From contig CM119266.1 of assembly GCA_051294375.1 (NCBI GenBank), positions 9,804,538-9,868,537 of the forward strand: a stretch of 64,000 nt of DNA, read 5' to 3'. A program made the position numbers and the translations under genes. The notes beneath the pieces are model-generated. The model worked only from the letters and a program-made list of their open reading frames with translations. It had not been told where the DNA came from and did no database searches. This DNA comes from Paraspadella gotoi (taxonomy: Eukaryota > Chaetognatha). Numbering within the stretch: the stretch's first letter is position 1; the number at the start of each line of letters is the position of its first letter. Below, one piece after another: positions 35,565 to 46,175 of the stretch.

Positions 35565-35715
35565 TCCGAGAAATGGCGCGAGGCGGAGGCTGGGCCACGC
35601 CAACGGCTCATAGGCAGCGCCAAAGCAGACAGCGCCAAACGACGTCGACAGCGTCACGCGCGGGGGCCGCGTCACGTCGCGTCACGCTTCTCTTATTTCC
35701 GAAACAAACCTAATT
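35565..35715. promoter_or_regulatory. Short CpG-rich block with repeated GCGTCACG
   Basis: CpG-dense patch with several GTCACG or GCGTCACG phrases (35648-35692) and CAGCGCCAAA twice. It could be a small CpG island or GC-rich repeat. No transcription start evidence. Confidence 0.2.
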
Positions 35716-35737
35716 ACCTTTCGACGTCAGATTTTTT

Positions 35738-35958
35738 TAGGCGGAGAAAAGGAGGGGATGGGAGGAAAGGAAAGACGGAGGAAAGGAAAGAGATAAGAAG
35801 GAAAGAAAGCGGAGGAAAGGAGGAGGTGGGAGGAAAGGAAAGAGTTAAGGAGGAAAGAGAGAGAGCGGATGAAAGGAAAGACGGAGGAAAGGAAAGAGAT
35901 AAGAAGGAAAGAGAGAGAGCGGAGAAAAGGAGGGGATGGGAGGAAAGGAAGGGATGGG
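35738..35958 (+). repeat. Purine minisatellite
   Basis: GGAGGAAAGGAAAGA-type units form a higher-order repeat; GCGGAGAAAAGGAGGGGATG appears at about 35741 and again at about 35919. It runs into a gap (35959-36246) that ends in poly-A. Confidence 0.75.
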
Positions 35959-36246
35959 NNNNNNNNNNNNNNNNNNNNNNNNNNNNNNNNNNNNNNNNNN
36001 NNNNNNNNNNNNNNNNNNNNNNNNNNNNNNNNNNNNNNNNNNNNNNNNNNNNNNNNNNNNNNNNNNNNNNNNNNNNNNNNNNNNNNNNNNNNNNNNNNNN
36101 NNNNNNNNNNNNNNNNNNNNNNNNNNNNNNNNNNNNNNNNNNNNNNNNNNNNNNNNNNNNNNNNNNNNNNNNNNNNNNNNNNNNNNNNNNNNNNNNNNNN
36201 NNNNNNNNNNNNNNNNNNNNNNNNNNNNNNNNNNNNNNNNNNNNNN

Positions 36247-37840
36247 AAAAAAAAAATGAAAAAAACAAAAAACTAAAAGGAGAAAAAAAATCGGTGCCTG
36301 TGATTTGTTATAGAGGATTATTATTATTATTATTAGTTTATTACTATTGTTATTAACATCTCTAAAGATCAGAGAGAAACGAATATTTTGTTTATTTGTT
36401 TTAAGCTGATAATGTGATATAGTTGAAGTTAAACCTTCTTATCGTATTCGCTAAAAGAAAACGATCGATATAAATATTTGCTCTCACTCTCTTTCAGTTT
36501 AACTCTTCAATTATCTGGTAATAGAAAAATTTGATCTTAATTCAAAAAGTGATGATTTTCTAAACGCGAGGTCAAAATGAAATGGTGAGGGAGTTAAAAT
36601 TAAAAAGGATTCGGATGGCGGGAAGTGGAAGAGGGTAGGCGTGGGTGAGGTTAGATCTAAGAAGAGTCCCGGGCGGGATCTTTCCTCAGGATCCGTTTTA
36701 TCGCCGTTTTTATGAACATTTCAACCGAAAAAGAGGAGGAAGAGAAGAAGAAGAAAGATGAAAAAGAAAGAAGAGGGTTTATTGAAAAATTATTTAGCGG
36801 AATAAAAATGTCGGGGCGTNNNNNNNNNNNNNNNNNNNNNNNNNNNNNNNNNNNNNNNNNNNNNNNNNNNNNNNNNNNNNNNNNNNNNNNNNNNNNNNNN
36901 NNNNNNNNNNNNNNNNNNNNNNNNNNNNNNNNNNNNNNNNNNNNNNNNNNNNNNNNNNNNNNNNNNNNNNNNNNNNNNNNNNNNNNNNNNNNNNNNNNNN
37001 NNNNNNNNNNNNNNGAGAGAGAGAGAGAAATGAGAAAAGATCAAAGACATTTTAGGTGTGAAGAAAAAAAAGAAGGCAATGCTTAAACGATCTTTTTAGT
37101 AATATATTCTGGCGAAAGGGGCAACTCCTCAAAAGACTATATACTTTTTAAAATACAATTTTGACGACTATTTATATAACTCGAATCGTATTTTTCACCT
37201 ATTTGAGAATGTGTGTAATGTGGTTTTGATTTTTCGGATTGTGTATTTACAAATCAATGATCTCTGGATGTTCCATCGATCAAATAGTTATGTTTATAAC
37301 TTTATTATCTTGTATTGCTTTATGCAAGTTAGTGTAGTATAGTTTAAAGCCATAATTTCCTTTTGACTCGTAAAAGATTGCCCAGAGCATCTCTCAAGGG
37401 CATTTGCGGCATCCGCGGCATCGGCGGTATCGTCCTTACTTGCCTCAGATAGCGATCGAAAAAATGTTTTGTTTATTTTTCTTCTCAATGTCGACAATAA
37501 ATATTGGGTTCTCGTATTGCCTCTTTTTTTTTCTCTCTCTCTTTTCAAAATGTCAGCGGCCTTGAAAAAAAAAGAAGAATATCGCAGTCGAAGAGACAAC
37601 AAATCTGACATCAACGACGACAACAACAACAACAAAAGAATAACAACGATAACNNNNNNNNNNNNNNNNNNNNNNNNNNNNNNNNNNNNNNNNNNNNNNN
37701 NNNNNNNNNNNNNNNNNNNNNNNNNNNNNNNNNNNNNNNNNNNNNNNNNNNNNNNNNNNNNNNNNNNNNNNNNNNNNNNNNNNNNNNNNNNNNNNNNNNN
37801 NNNNNNNNNNNNNNNNNNNNNNNNNNNNNNNNNNNNNNNC
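36247..37840. other. AT-rich DNA with gaps, no exon supported
   Basis: Contains N blocks 36820-37014 and 37654-37839. An acceptor-like site at about 36688 (TTTCCTCAG) is followed by an open, Lys/Glu-rich stretch into a gap, but phase with exon 4 gives a stop, so I do not call it. (TTA)n lies near 36317-36335. Confidence 0.35.
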
Positions 37841-38047
37841 GACTGCACCTACACTTACAAGCACGAGCCGCGTCGGCTCGTCAGGGGCAGCGACGACGAG
37901 GACGAGGAAGAGGCCGAGCCCGCCGGGGCGGAGGAAGAGCGGGCCGAGGCTGCGGCGAGAACGGCGGCCGCGGCGGCTGCTGCGGCGAAGCCTTTCGTCG
38001 AGCGACATGATTGGTTGTGGTGGGAACCAGAGCCGGAGCCGGAGAAG
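37841..38047 (+). CDS. Coding-like island, Glu/Ala-rich, between two gaps
   Basis: An open frame of 69 codons fills the whole island between gaps 37654-37839 and 38048-38217. It starts DCTYTYKHEPRRLVRG, becomes very acidic (DDEDEEEAEP), then Ala/Glu/Arg-rich, then PFVERHDWLWWEPEPEPEK. The mix of aromatic and charged residues at both ends is unlike a plain repeat. It may be an exon of the RIIa-type gene, which ends phase 0 at 33379, or of a separate gene that ends at 40213. Exon borders are hidden in the gaps, so phase cannot be tested. Confidence 0.4.
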
Positions 38048-38217
38048 NNNNNNNNNNNNNNNNNNNNNNNNNNNNNNNNNNNNNNNNNNNNNNNNNNNNN
38101 NNNNNNNNNNNNNNNNNNNNNNNNNNNNNNNNNNNNNNNNNNNNNNNNNNNNNNNNNNNNNNNNNNNNNNNNNNNNNNNNNNNNNNNNNNNNNNNNNNNN
38201 NNNNNNNNNNNNNNNNN

Positions 38218-38251
<34 letters not shown>

Positions 38252-38430
38252 TCACGAAGTTGACAATGACATAAGTTTAAATATAAACTATTTCGAGAAT
38301 ACGAATTTTAAAAACAAATCTATTTTGACTGAGAATAGTCAAAATTACAACAACGACGACGACGACGAAAACGACGATAATAGCGACGACGAATACTACA
38401 AAAATAATTTCTCCGAAAGAAAAAAAAAAA
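38218..38430 (+). repeat. (GAC)n-rich islands between gaps
   Basis: (GAC)n at 38218-38250 and an irregular GAC/AAC run at 38350-38395, ending in poly-A at a gap (38431-38619). The Asp/Asn-rich frame is probably not coding. Confidence 0.6.
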
Positions 38431-38704
38431 NNNNNNNNNNNNNNNNNNNNNNNNNNNNNNNNNNNNNNNNNNNNNNNNNNNNNNNNNNNNNNNNNNNNNN
38501 NNNNNNNNNNNNNNNNNNNNNNNNNNNNNNNNNNNNNNNNNNNNNNNNNNNNNNNNNNNNNNNNNNNNNNNNNNNNNNNNNNNNNNNNNNNNNNNNNNNN
38601 NNNNNNNNNNNNNNNNNNNCGACGACGACGAATTTGTTCCGACGACTTCCGTTCACATGTGCGTCATCTCGCGATCACGTGATCAAACTCGCTGCGGGAA
38701 TCAA

Positions 38705-39494
38705 TTTATTTTCTCCTCCACCTCCCCTTTCTCTCCGTTTCCCTCTCTTTCCCCCTTCCCTCTCTCCCCTTTTTTTTTATCCCTCTCCCGCCCTCCCTCC
38801 TCCAAATCCCCTTTTCCTCTTCTCAATCATCTCCCCCTTTCCCTCTCTCTCCCTTTCCCCTCTTTCTCTTTCCCCTCTCCCTCCCTCCTCCAATACCCCT
38901 TCTTCCTTCCCTCATCCCATCCCTCTCCCTGTTGATGGTTCGTCGCTGCTCCCTCTTCCCCACCTCTTCCCCTCCTTCTCCCCTCACCCTCTCCCTGCCC
39001 CTTGCTCTTCCTCTCCGTTCTCCAACTCCACCGCCTGCCCCTCCCTCCCTCTCCCCTCCCTTTTCTCCAATTCCCTCCCCTTCCACTCTTCTCTCCCATT
39101 CCCATCCCCATCCCTCTCATCTCCCCTCCCCAATCCCTCCCCTCTCCTCGTCTCCCATCCCTTCCCCCTCGCCCTGCTCTCCCCACTCCCAATCCCCAGT
39201 CCCTCTCCCCTCTGCTCCCCTCGCCCATGCCTCTCTCTCCCTCTCTTCCTCTGTCTCCCAGAAATCAGGAATCTATCTTCAATTTTTTTTTCTCTCACCC
39301 CTTTCCGTGCGTGCTCACTCTCTCTCGGTCTCTGTCTCACTATCTCCCTCTTCTTACCTCTCCCACTCCAACTCGCTCTCCCTCTCTATTCCTTTCTATG
39401 GCTCTATCTCTCTCCCTCTTCCTACCTCTCCCTCTCTACCTATTCTTATGTCTCGCTCTCTCTCTCCCTCCCTCCCTCTCCCTTTTCCTCACAG
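38705..39494. repeat. 790-bp polypyrimidine tract before the last exon
   Basis: Nearly continuous C/T-rich sequence (CCCTCTCTCC type) with few purines, ending at TTTTCCTCACAG. It acts as an enormous polypyrimidine tract for the acceptor at 39494. Serine/proline-rich frames over it and Arg/Gly/Glu frames opposite are shadows. Confidence 0.8.
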
Positions 39495-40010
39495 AGGAAA
39501 AACCCAAGAAGACGAGCGAGGAAGAAGACGAAGACGAGGAAAAGAAAGAAGAATCTCGAGAGGAAGAAAAATCGGAGGAAGGCGGAGAAGAGGAGAGGAA
39601 GAAGAGATCGGAGGAAGAAGGAGAAGCAGGGGAGGAAGTGAAAGGAGAAGAGGCCGAGGCTGAAGCCGCGGAATTGGCTAAGGGAAAAGGGGAGGGAACA
39701 TCCGGGGAGGAACCGATGAGGGAGGAAGTGGGAGGAGGAGGAGGAGAAGAAGAAGAGGGAGGGAGCGGTGGAGAGGGAGGAGGGGAAGGAGGAAGCGGTG
39801 GAGAGGGAGGAGGGGAAGGAGGAAGCGGTGGAGAGGGAGGAGGGGAGGGAGGAAGTGGAGGAGGAGAAGGAGGAGAAGGTGGTGGAGGAGGAGAACCGGA
39901 AGCGCCTCCGCCCGAAACCGATTCCGTCAACGAAAGCTACACTCAAGTCGACGCCGCTGCCGACCTGGACGCGCCGGTGAATGTCGAAGGCGCCGATGCC
40001 GATGCCGCCA

Positions 40011-40041
<31 letters not shown>

Positions 40042-40213
40042 TGCCGACGTCGCTGCCGAGGCGGATTTCAACGCCGGCGACGCCTCCAACGCCGACGACT
40101 TCAACAACGAAGAGATCGAGGGAATCCAATACGTCAACAACGACGACGACGACGACGCCAGCGTCTCCAGCTTAGACTACTCAGCATCCAGCTCCTCTGA
40201 AGAAGCGGATTGA
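39495..40213 (+). CDS. 3'-terminal exon encoding a very acidic, Gly/Glu- and Ala/Asp-rich C-terminus
   Basis: After the acceptor CCTCACAG the frame enters with two bases (previous exon must end with one) and stays open for about 239 codons to TGA 40211-40213. Order of segments: Lys/Glu-rich (EEKPKKTSEEEDEDEEKK), a Gly/Glu block with a 10-residue repeat GGSGGEGGGE about three times (39763-39870), a less biased part (ETDSVNESYTQVDAAADLDA), an Ala-Asp dipeptide run, then EEIEGIQYVNNDDDDD and a Ser-rich end SASSSSEEAD. A polyadenylation signal follows. It is probably disordered. It may complete the RIIa-type gene, since no other upstream start is seen, but gaps prevent proof. Confidence 0.55.
39763..39870 (+). 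repeat. In-frame 30-bp minisatellite coding GGSGGEGGGE
   Basis: Three to four copies of a 30-bp unit inside the last exon. The unit length is a multiple of three, so copy changes keep the frame. Confidence 0.85.
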
Positions 40214-40313
40214 TTGGAGTGGAGCGGGAGTGTGGAGGGGGGGGTTGAGTGGAGTGGATTGTGAGTGGAGTTGGGGTGGGTTATTTTTTTAATTATTAAT
40301 TTGTTAAAATTTA

Positions 40314-40319
40314 AATAAA
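40314..40319 (+). terminator. AATAAA polyadenylation signal
   Basis: Canonical hexamer about 100 nt after the TGA at 40213, with AATAATAAA just after. It fits the 3' end of the acidic-tailed gene. Confidence 0.5.
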
Positions 40320-40424
40320 AAGAAATAATAAATGCAGTAAGTGGAAGTGGATAAAAGAAAGGGAAATTTCTAAATTAATCGCCAGGAAGATTCTGTTTTC
40401 TCTGTCAATCTAAATTTAGTAAAT

Positions 40425-40590
40425 TTGCGCTCTCTCTCTCTCTCTCCGTCTCATTGGAGAGAAAAATGAGTGAACCTAATCTCTGGAAACGAAAGGAAAA
40501 CAGATAAAGATGAAGGAAAAAGGAAAGGAAAAAAGAGCCAAGCCGGAAGAGAGAGAGAGAGAGNNNNNNNNNNAGAGAGAGAGAGAAAGC
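40425..40590. repeat. CT run, then GA runs around a 10-N gap
   Basis: (CT)n at 40431-40447 and (GA)n at 40548-40587 interrupted by N at 40564-40573. Confidence 0.75.
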
Positions 40591-40819
40591 TTTTATGATG
40601 ACGCGGGTCATAAACTTGGGCAAACACCGGGAATAGATCTGACCACTAGCGAATTCATTGATCGATTGATGTTAGAACTGAGAATAGAAGTTCGGAGCAA
40701 AAAAAGGCGCGTCTATAAATAGAATTAAATAGTTGAGTATTAGTGGAACTTCAGGTTTGGGGTTTGGGGTGTGTTATTATTTTTCTTAAACCGCGTAATT
40801 AATCATTTATTATCATATT

Positions 40820-41608
40820 TTTTTGAGAGAGAGAGAAGAGAGAGACGAGGAGAGAGAGGAGAGAGAGAGAAGACCCGAGAGACGGAGTGAAGAGGAGAGA
40901 GATGGAGAGAGGATGAGAGAGAACAATCACATAGTCCTCCAAGACATCCGTGTATCTTGGTTCAGTTTCTGTCGCAAAGCTACAAAGAACGTGCAACCGT
41001 TCAAAACATCCTTCGTGTGAAAGCGGACACGGTTCCACAGCGCGTCGTCGTCGTCGCTACGTCGTCGTTCGTCGTCGTCGCGTCTCGTCGCGTGAAATTG
41101 AAAACTCTCGCTCGGATGACACGAAGCAATCAAAATAAAATTTCCAATTATTCAGGAGAAAAACTTTTTTCTTCCCGATATAAAAACAAACGCAAATTTG
41201 AAAATAGAGAACACGAAAGGGAAAACTCTAATTGCCAGTGGGACAGGAAACAAAGAAAAAAGAAAGGAATAACAAAAAAAGGAGGACAGAGAAAAGAAGA
41301 GAGAGAGAGAGAGAGAGAGAATGAAGAGACGAGAGAGCAGAGAGATGAGACCGAGAGAAGAGAGAGAGGAGGGAGAGAGAGAAGAGAGCTCGTAAAAAAC
41401 CTTGGGAAAGGAAAAAGGNNNNNNNNNNNNNNNNNNNNNNNNNTTTGTTATTCCTTTTTTCTTTTTTCCTCCCACTGCATTAGAGTTTTCCCTTTCGTTT
41501 CTCTTTTCAACTTTTCGTTTGTTTTTATATCGGGAAAAAAAATTTTTCCCGATATATTGGAAAATTTTTATTTTGATTCTCGTTCATCGAAGCGAGAGTT
41601 TCAATTTC

Positions 41609-41660
<52 letters not shown>

Positions 41661-41745
41661 TGTGAACCGTGTCGCTTTCACACGAAGGTTGAACGGTTGC
41701 ACGTTCTTTACTTTGCAGAAACCGAAGATACACGAGAGAGAAGAG

Positions 41746-41778
<33 letters not shown>

Positions 41779-41838
41779 GAGAGAGAGTGATGGGAGAGGT
41801 GAGAGAGAACAATCAAAATAGTTCCTCCGAAGAACATC
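40820..41838. repeat. Large imperfect inverted repeat around a 25-N gap
   Basis: The segment about 40920-41280 reappears as its reverse complement at about 41444-41838. Shared phrases include AACGTGCAACCGTTCAA, CTTCGTGTGAAAGCG, a (GTC)n run, GTGAAATTGAAA and CCCGATATAAAAACAAACG. The left arm has more single-base insertions. The gap between the arms is exactly 25 N (41419-41443). A fold-back long read used for gap filling explains this best; a real palindrome is the alternative. Confidence 0.8.
41527..41558. repeat. Perfect short palindrome TATATCGGG...CCCGATATA
   Basis: About 31 bp of self-complementary AT-rich sequence inside the right arm of the larger inverted repeat. Confidence 0.7.
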
Positions 41839-42353
41839 CNNNNNNNNNNNNNNNNNNNNNNNNNNNNNNNNNNNNNNNNNNNNNNNNNNCGACCGACATT
41901 TTTCGGTCAAAATCAAACTGTCGTAAGAAGTCGATTCCTGCTCGTCCCATTTCATGTCAATAACATTTGAATCTTTATTTTTATCAATGTTGTGCCAATA
42001 GCTACTACTACGTAGGCAATTAGTGAGTGGGAAGTGGCGAAGACAGGCGCTTCGACAGGCGCTTCGACAGGCGAAAGCGGATAAGCTAAGACAGAGGTCA
42101 TCTCCGTCGCTGTCGTCGTCGTCGTCGTCGTCATCGCCGTCGCTGTCGTCATCGTCGTGACGAGGATGACGCGAGGTCGAAAAGTCAAAACTGAAAGGGC
42201 GAAGGTGAGGTCAAAGAAGTAAGGAAGAAAAGGGCTGGTGATGAGTTCGCAGCCACACGAGTTCATATGTGGGGGAATCCTGCTCTGTAGATATTGATCA
42301 ATGGGCTTAAGCCCTAAGTTAGGAGAGATTGTAATAGATTACTATTTCGTTTG

Positions 42354-42354
<1 letters not shown>
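41839..42354. other. Intergenic DNA with a gap and (GTC)n
   Basis: N block 41840-41889, a GCTTCGACAGGC direct repeat near 42048-42070 and (GTC)n at 42108-42160. No gene seen. Confidence 0.4.
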
Positions 42355-42402
<48 letters not shown>

Positions 42403-42414
42403 TCTCTCTCTCTG

Positions 42415-42463
<49 letters not shown>

Positions 42464-42487
42464 ATCTCTCTCTCTCTCTCTCTCTCT
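42355..42487. repeat. Long (CT)n microsatellite
   Basis: About 130 bp of CT with few interruptions. Confidence 0.9.
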
Positions 42488-43755
42488 TATGAACCTTCGG
42501 CTTTCATATCTTCTTCCCTCCCATTTAGGTTTTCTTTACATTAAAACCTAAAAAAGCGGATCTCGCTAACGACGACTTTTCAGGAGATGGAATTTCTCCT
42601 TCTTTTCTCCTTNNNNNNNNNNNNNNNNNNNNNNNNNNNNNNNNNNNNNNNNNNNNNNNNNNNNNNNNNNNNNNNNNNNNNNNNNNNNNNNNNNNNNNNN
42701 NNNNNNNNNNNNNNNNNNNNNNNNNNNNNNNNNNNNNNNNNNNNNNNNNNNNNNNNNNNNNNNNNNNNNNNNNNNNNNNNNNNNNNNNNNNNNNNNNNNN
42801 NNNNNNNNNNNNNNNNNNNNNNNNNNNNNNNNNNNNNNNNNNNNNNNNNNNNNNNGAGAGAGAGAGAGAGAGAAAATGGGGAATTCGATTATCGATGATG
42901 AAAAGAGGAAAAAAGACTCTAGGGTTGTGACTCGGATTTAAGATGTACGGATTTAGAAATATGTACGGATTTAAGGCTCAGATTTACGTTTCGGATTTGG
43001 GGGGGGGCAATATTAAAAAGGCACCACGATGGGAAGTAACAGTTTTCAGTGAGAGAGAGATCCGTGCAAAAGAAATTCGGGCCACATTTTTCAAAGGGGC
43101 ACCCATTTAAGGTTAAGTTTATATATTTAAATTGATTTTAAGATATGGATTAATCCTATGTATTGGGGATCAGGGTTAGGAATTAGGCCAAGGGATTAGC
43201 GATTAGATCTAAGGATTCTGTTATGGTTTTTGTCAAAGATTATCTCAGTTAAATTAAAATCAAATTGAGTAATTAAGCACAAAAGCGTGTATCGTTGGGA
43301 AACAGTGCCGAAATTGGCGCGACCGATTGGCAAACACCGAAATCAAGAACGAAACGATATTTATTAATAGAGAAGGAGAACGTGGACGACGAAGANNNNN
43401 NNNNNNNNNNNNNNNNNNNNNNNNNNNNNNNNNNNNNNNNNNNNNNNNNNNNNNNNNNNNNNNNNNNNNNNNNNNNNNNNNNNNNNNNNNNNNNNNNNNN
43501 NNNNNNNNNNNNNNNNNNNNNNNNNNNNNNNNNNNNNNNNNNNNNNNNNNNNNNNNNNNNNNNNNNNNNNNNNNNNNNNNNNNNNNNNNNNNNNNNNNNN
43601 NNNNNNNNNNNNNNNNNNNNNNNNNNNNNNNNNNNNNNNNNNNNNNNNNNNAAAAAAAAAAAAAAAAACGGAGTTAAAAAAAATAAATAACATTAAAAAA
43701 AAAGAACAAAATAATTGGGAAAAAAATCGTTTCATTCTCTTAATTCTTAACTTAA
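42488..43755. other. Gap-rich intergenic DNA, no gene seen
   Basis: N blocks 42613-42855 (ending in GA) and 43396-43651 (ending in poly-A). Between them, GGATTTA/AGGATTA-like phrases recur loosely from 42940 to 43220 without a clean unit. Confidence 0.4.
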
Positions 43756-43769
43756 TCTCTAACCGAATA

Positions 43770-44010
43770 TATATAATATATATTATATATAATATATAAC
43801 TGAATATTCAACTCAAATCCCTAACCTTAAACTTAATCTTAATCTTAATCTTAAGATTAAGATTAAGATTAATCTTAATCTATGTCCCTATTTAATAACC
43901 ATATTCCTTAACCTCATCCTTAACTAAAACACTTTTTTCAAATGCCTAATAATAGCTTATAATATATATAATAATATATAATAATATAATAATATATAAT
44001 AAAAGCTATA
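43770..44010. repeat. AT-rich palindromic and (TTAATC)n repeats
   Basis: ATATATAATATATATTATAT-type palindrome at 43770-43800, a hexamer run CTTAAT that switches to ATTAAG and back at 43832-43881, forming a small hairpin, and AATAT-rich DNA at 43955-44005. Confidence 0.7.
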
Positions 44011-44215
44011 ATATAGGTTTGATATAAGTTATACCAAACCTAATTCTTATACATAATAGCCAAATTTAGCCATTGCTTCGAAATGCTCGTTTTCGTCTCA
44101 TTTCCTTATTCAATCTTATTTAGTATAAGTACCACAACTTAGGATTAATTCTAGCCCGTGTCATCGCGGGCGTGGAATGAAGGACTCTTGATCCAAACCT
44201 GTCACGGACAACTAA

Positions 44216-44288
44216 GAATTTATTCGAGCATTGAACCCGGGAAGAGTTAGCGTGACAAATTGAGTTAGTCTGCCATGCTATCGAGTCG
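44216..44288 (-). repeat. tRNA-like element (SINE head or tRNA pseudogene)
   Basis: The minus strand shows an A-box-like TAGCATGGCAGACTAAC and, about 45 nt later, a B-box-like GGGTTCAATGCTCGA, the internal promoter order of RNA polymerase III genes. A clean cloverleaf with paired acceptor stem could not be drawn, so a functional tRNA is unlikely. Confidence 0.35.
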
Positions 44289-44307
44289 AACATTGCGCGT
44301 TTTCCTT

Positions 44308-44570
44308 TATTTCATTCATTCATTCATTCATTCATTCTTTTTTTCATTCGTTGATTGATTCATTCATCCATTCATACATCCATTCATTCATTTATTCATT
44401 AGACCATTTATAATATATTGATTCTTCTTATTTTCTTAGTCATCATTGCCTATAATATGTTTCACTTTCTCTTACTCCATTTTGTTTCATTCATCGTCAT
44501 TTTCTTCGCTTTTTGATTCATTCATATTTCTTTCATATTTCATTCATATTTCATTCATATTTCATCTTCG
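44308..44570 (+). repeat. (ATTC)n and ATTTCATTCAT repeats
   Basis: CATT tetranucleotides at 44313-44400 and a decamer-like CATTCATATT at 44518-44566. Confidence 0.8.
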
Positions 44571-44689
44571 TCTTTTTTCTCTCACTTGTTACTGACGTCA
44601 ATTTGTCAAAAAATCTGTCAGAATCGTTGCGATGCAATTCACGACAGGATCCTCGTCGTCGACATTGTTGGAACTGACGTCGTCATCTT

Positions 44690-44847
44690 TAAGCTCTTTG
44701 TTGACGTATGCAAATGTTCTTGTTAAAAAAATGTAAACGTTCTAACATCAGTTGTCAGCGTTATCGTCGTCGTCTTCGTCGTCGTTCTTACAGACGTCGT
44801 GTTCTCAATCGTTTTCTTGTTATTCATCTCTGTCGAATCGAACGTCA

Positions 44848-44887
<40 letters not shown>

Positions 44888-45199
44888 ACAGGAAAAAGAA
44901 ATAAACATAACACAACGCTTCATGCCGAAGGCGCGNNNNNNNNNNNNNNNNNNNNNNNNNNNNNNNNNNNNNNNNNNNNNNNNNNNNNNNNNNNNNNNNN
45001 NNNNNGTCTCATCTCTCTTCTCTCCTCTGCGTCTCGATCTCTCTAGTGCTCAGTCCGGTCCGATCTCTCTCGTTCAGTCTCTCTCGTCGTCTCTCTCACC
45101 AAACGAGATTAATCTCCATAGACTTTGTTTCTCCATATAAACAAGCGCGTGTACTCACCGTTCGGTAGAAACCAGAAGCTCGCGCTGCGCATGATAATT

Positions 45200-45250
<51 letters not shown>
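44690..45250. repeat. (GTC)n, (CT)n and a gap
   Basis: GTC-rich near 44760-44800, (CT)n at 44853-44884, N block 44936-45005, CT-rich 45006-45100 and (CT)n at 45204-45260. No gene supported. Confidence 0.65.
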
Positions 45251-45658
45251 CTCTCTCGTCTCTTTTTTTTTCTAAGCTCGTTATGAAGGTTGCGTACGTT
45301 TAGTAGAATAAATCAGCCGCGAGGGTCGCTAGCGTCGCCGGCTGTCGTCGCGATATCCAACAAAAAGGGCAACGCCTCGAGTCTAAGCCCGTTTTCTCGT
45401 ATCCATTCATCTCTATTTTTTTTGTATTATTTTTTTTTGAAGCGTCCACGTGTCTTTATAAAACGCAATTTTTTTTTATAATTCTAAATCATCTAAATTT
45501 CGTGAAATAAATATATTCTAATTTTCAGGCTCTAAAGTTTAGCGGTCGATCGCAAAAACAATTAAAACCGACCGCTTTAATAATACATTTATTTATAAAC
45601 ATTATTTCAGGTATAAAAAACAAATGACGCCTCCTTGAATATCGTTTACTCATCTCTT

Positions 45659-45671
45659 CGCCGCCATCTTG
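45659..45671 (-). promoter_or_regulatory. YY1-type site CAAGATGGCGGCG
   Basis: The minus strand reads CAAGATGGCGGCG, a full YY1 core often found near transcription or translation starts of animal genes. No exon could be attached to it. Confidence 0.25.
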
Positions 45672-45739
45672 TTTTCTTCCTCTGAATTTTTCTTTTCTTA
45701 TTCTCGATCCTCGAGGCGGATTATTAGTGGAGGTCGTTG

Positions 45740-46175
45740 ATAAGGAGGAGGAGGAGGAGGAGGAGGAAAAAAGAGAAGTTAAGGAGAATGAAGATGAGAA
45801 TGAAGATGAGAAAGAGAAAGAGACCGAGGTTGAGAAACTTCATAATAGGTGTAGAATGACAAAAAAAAAGTAAATTGACGAAAACTTATTGATAAAGTTT
45901 AATAAAGATGAATACAGATGAATACAGATGAATACAGATGGACATTGGGCAGTTTTCTACAGAGGGAACAAAGCCAGATTGATTTAATATCAGTCCAGGG
46001 GCACAAATGGCACCAGAGAAAATCGGCTCACGGTTTCGGTTTTATGCTGACGGGACGAAGTTCCGAAAGCCAGAAATGGGCCGGTTGACCGTGGGACGGT
46101 TAATGACCGATACGACGACGATGGCGACGACGACGACGATGATAACGACGACGACGACGATAACGACGACGATTT
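45740..46175. repeat. GGA tract, GATGAATACA decamer repeat and (GAC)n
   Basis: (GGA)n at 45748-45770, GATGAATACA three times at 45908-45937, and (GAC)n-rich DNA at 46110-46172. Confidence 0.7.

Noticed and set aside
36688-36819. Exon 5 of the RIIa-type gene at an acceptor-like TTTCCTCAG
   Set aside because: In the phase left by exon 4 the frame hits a stop within about 20 codons; the open alternative is out of phase and Lys/Glu repeat-like.
44216-44288. Functional tRNA gene
   Set aside because: Promoter boxes are present but acceptor and anticodon stems do not pair convincingly.
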